DNA from: Alistipes sp.
GTDB taxonomy: Bacteria > Bacteroidota > Bacteroidia > Bacteroidales > Rikenellaceae
Direction: 5' to 3'
Length of the DNA: 33,620 nucleotides
Assembly (NCBI GenBank): GCA_017546725.1
Contig: JAFYRX010000069.1
Span: forward strand, 1 to 33,620
Positions 32,680-33,620 of this stretch are shown piece by piece. A model generated the notes under the pieces. It made no database searches. It had not been told where the DNA came from and saw nothing but the letters and a program-made list of their open reading frames with translations. Positions within the stretch are counted from its first letter, which is position 1. The number at the start of each line of letters is the position of its first letter. The position numbers and the translations under genes were made by a program.

Positions 32680-32710
32680 GTAATGTAGGCAGACAATATA
32701 TGCCGCCAAA
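32680..32710 (-). promoter_or_regulatory. Possible GH92 promoter
   Basis: On the minus strand TTTG (32710-32707), a 19-nt spacer and TACATTAC (32687-32680) are seen; the -7 box differs from TAnnTTTG at two places. It begins right after the T-run of the hairpin at 32711-32740. Confidence 0.42.
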
Positions 32711-32740
32711 CAAAAAAAAGACTTGTCAATGTGACAAGTC
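32711..32740 (-). terminator. Orphan intrinsic terminator upstream of GH92
   Basis: A perfect 9-bp stem (32720-32728 with 32732-32740, 3-nt loop) is followed on the minus strand by eight T. No gene on that strand is seen to its right within the window, so it ends an unseen transcript or attenuates GH92. Confidence 0.8.
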
Positions 32741-32963
32741 CTCTTTAGTAGAACTTCTCATCGAAATTTCTAACCCATTTATAAACGATTACAAGCGTGT
32801 AATACTATTCATTAAATGGATAGAGGCTGTCTATTAAATTTTGCTCACCTGTTTTGTTTACTATATGCTCCTACTTATTTATTATATTATATGAGAGGAG
32901 CGCTTTCACCTGCGCCGATGGTGTCGGTGCGGGTTATAATAATCACACAAATTTAATATAAAT
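32741..32963. other. AT-rich gene-free junction with a GC-rich hairpin
   Basis: There is no convincing reading frame on either strand. At 32909-32933 a 10-bp GC-rich stem (32909-32918 with 32924-32933, two G-U pairs) with a 5-nt loop stands out from the AT-rich surroundings, 30 nt before the ATG of the DUF6291-like gene. It could be a junction, an origin-like or a regulatory structure. No attachment-site repeat could be identified within the window. Confidence 0.5.
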
Positions 32964-33620
32964 ATGTTAAAAATCAAAAAAGACAATGGAAAGAACAGTT
33001 TTGTTTTTTATGACTCCTTTTTGGAGGCGATGAAGCACCTCAACGATAGTGAGTTTAGAGAGTGCGTGATGAAAATAAGAGATTATGCGTTGGAAGGTAT
33101 TGATGAGGAGAGCCAAAGTCCGTATGTCAATATCATCCTTGCAATGGCGAAACCAAACCTCGACTCGGCAAGACGGCGGTATATGGCGAGTGTTGAGAAT
33201 GGTAAGAAGGGTGCAGAGTTTGGCAAGTTAGGCGGTGCGCCGAAGGGTAACCAGAACGCCCGCAAAAAACAACCCCTAATTCAACCCCAGAAACAACCCC
33301 TTGATGAGAATGTTAATGTAGATGTTGAAGAAGATGTAAATGAAGAAGTAAATGTAAATGGCGATGATGATGGGGATACCCCATCAGGGACAATAGGTTT
33401 TCAATCTTCTTTTTCTAATTCTTCAATAGGTTTTCAAGAAGAGGAAATCGAGAACGATAGTGAACGATTGGAAGAAAGAGAAGAAAACAATGAAAGAAAT
33501 CTGGGATTTGACTTCAAAGGTTTTGAATTTGTTGCGGCGAGCGAGGAAATGGGTGAAACCCCTATATATTCCAAGGATGATAATTCTAATTCCGCATCCA
33601 GCCCTTGTTTTGAAGAGGAG
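32964..33620 (+). CDS. DUF6291-like phage/plasmid-type protein (3' truncated by window edge)
   Basis: This frame is open from ATG 32964 to the window end (219 codons). The first about 90 residues match the DUF6291 pattern found near replication genes of phages and mobile elements: KKDNGKNSFVFYDSFLEAMKHL, VMKIRDYALEGI, ILAMAKPNLDSARRRYMAS, then NGKKGAEFGKLGGAPKGNQNARKKQP. The rest is low complexity and very acidic, rich in Glu, Asp, Asn and Ser, and probably disordered. Codon use is unlike the upstream genes (GAA, AGA, ATA and AAA frequent), which agrees with horizontal transfer. Function is unproven; it may be a replication-associated protein. The stop and neighbours lie beyond the window. 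Confidence 0.78.
   Translation, partial: MLKIKKDNGKNSFVFYDSFLEAMKHLNDSEFRECVMKIRDYALEGIDEESQSPYVNIILAMAKPNLDSARRRYMASVENGKKGAEFGKLGGAPKGNQNARKKQPLIQPQKQPLDENVNVDVEEDVNEEVNVNGDDDGDTPSGTIGFQSSFSNSSIGFQEEEIENDSERLEEREENNERNLGFDFKGFEFVAASEEMGETPIYSKDDNSNSASSPCFEEE

Noticed and set aside
1-33620. CRISPR array or rRNA genes
   Set aside because: No regularly spaced direct repeats and no rRNA-like conserved segments were seen.

Overview
This is a Bacteroidales chromosome segment. The best guess is Alistipes or another Rikenellaceae, but the genus is inferred from general resemblance only. Supporting evidence: the promoters match the Bacteroidetes pattern TTTG-N19/20-TAnnTTTG, Shine-Dalgarno sites are nearly absent, a succinylornithine-type carbamoyltransferase is present, and secreted glycosidases (GH16, GH84, GH92) and a TonB-dependent receptor are frequent.

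Layout. 1-2220: 3' half of rpoC and its terminator. 2291-3912: tRNA-Arg(CCT), a strong hairpin, an argF'-type carbamoyltransferase and a small membrane protein. 3935-5030: secreted sialidase-fold protein (minus). 5164-6664: gdhA. 6700-8760: uracil permease and upp, a uracil salvage pair. 8774-9684: GH16 glucanase (minus). 9706-10343: flavin reductase-like protein. 10406-14090: SLBB-type outer-membrane polysaccharide exporter and a Wzz-like co-polymerase, with no glycosyltransferases beside them. 14123-15360: aminotransferase. 15388-19616 (minus, transcribed right to left): alpha/beta hydrolase, membrane-anchored MurF-like ligase, Ddl with a Gly/Ala/Lys-rich insertion, then a small outer-membrane barrel. 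19707-24010 (minus): aromatic amino-acid operon. 24055-25370 (minus): lipoprotein nitroreductase and a LuxR-type regulator, divergent from a TonB receptor (25433-27876). 27879-30145: GH84. 30339-32710: GH92 (minus). 32711-33620: gene-poor AT-rich junction, a GC-rich hairpin and a truncated DUF6291-like protein that suggests the edge of a mobile element.

Most notable observation: the pheA - aminotransferase - tyrA - DAHP synthase/chorismate mutase operon has what looks like a complete ribosome-mediated attenuator. It starts with a TTTG-N19-TATATTTG promoter, followed by a 21-codon leader peptide containing FFFYKRFYYF. A 9-nt segment inside the leader is perfectly complementary to the 5' arm of an 11-bp terminator, which ends in a T-run 11 nt before pheA. 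The operon supplies the first committed step and the Phe/Tyr branches, so a leader sensing both Phe and Tyr fits its content.

Second candidate system: hydrolase/MurF-like/Ddl. The MurF-like protein has an N-terminal membrane domain in place of the usual MurF N-domain and an ENDLPD ending. The unit follows the aromatic operon on the same strand with no convincing terminator between them. Its substrate cannot be told from sequence.
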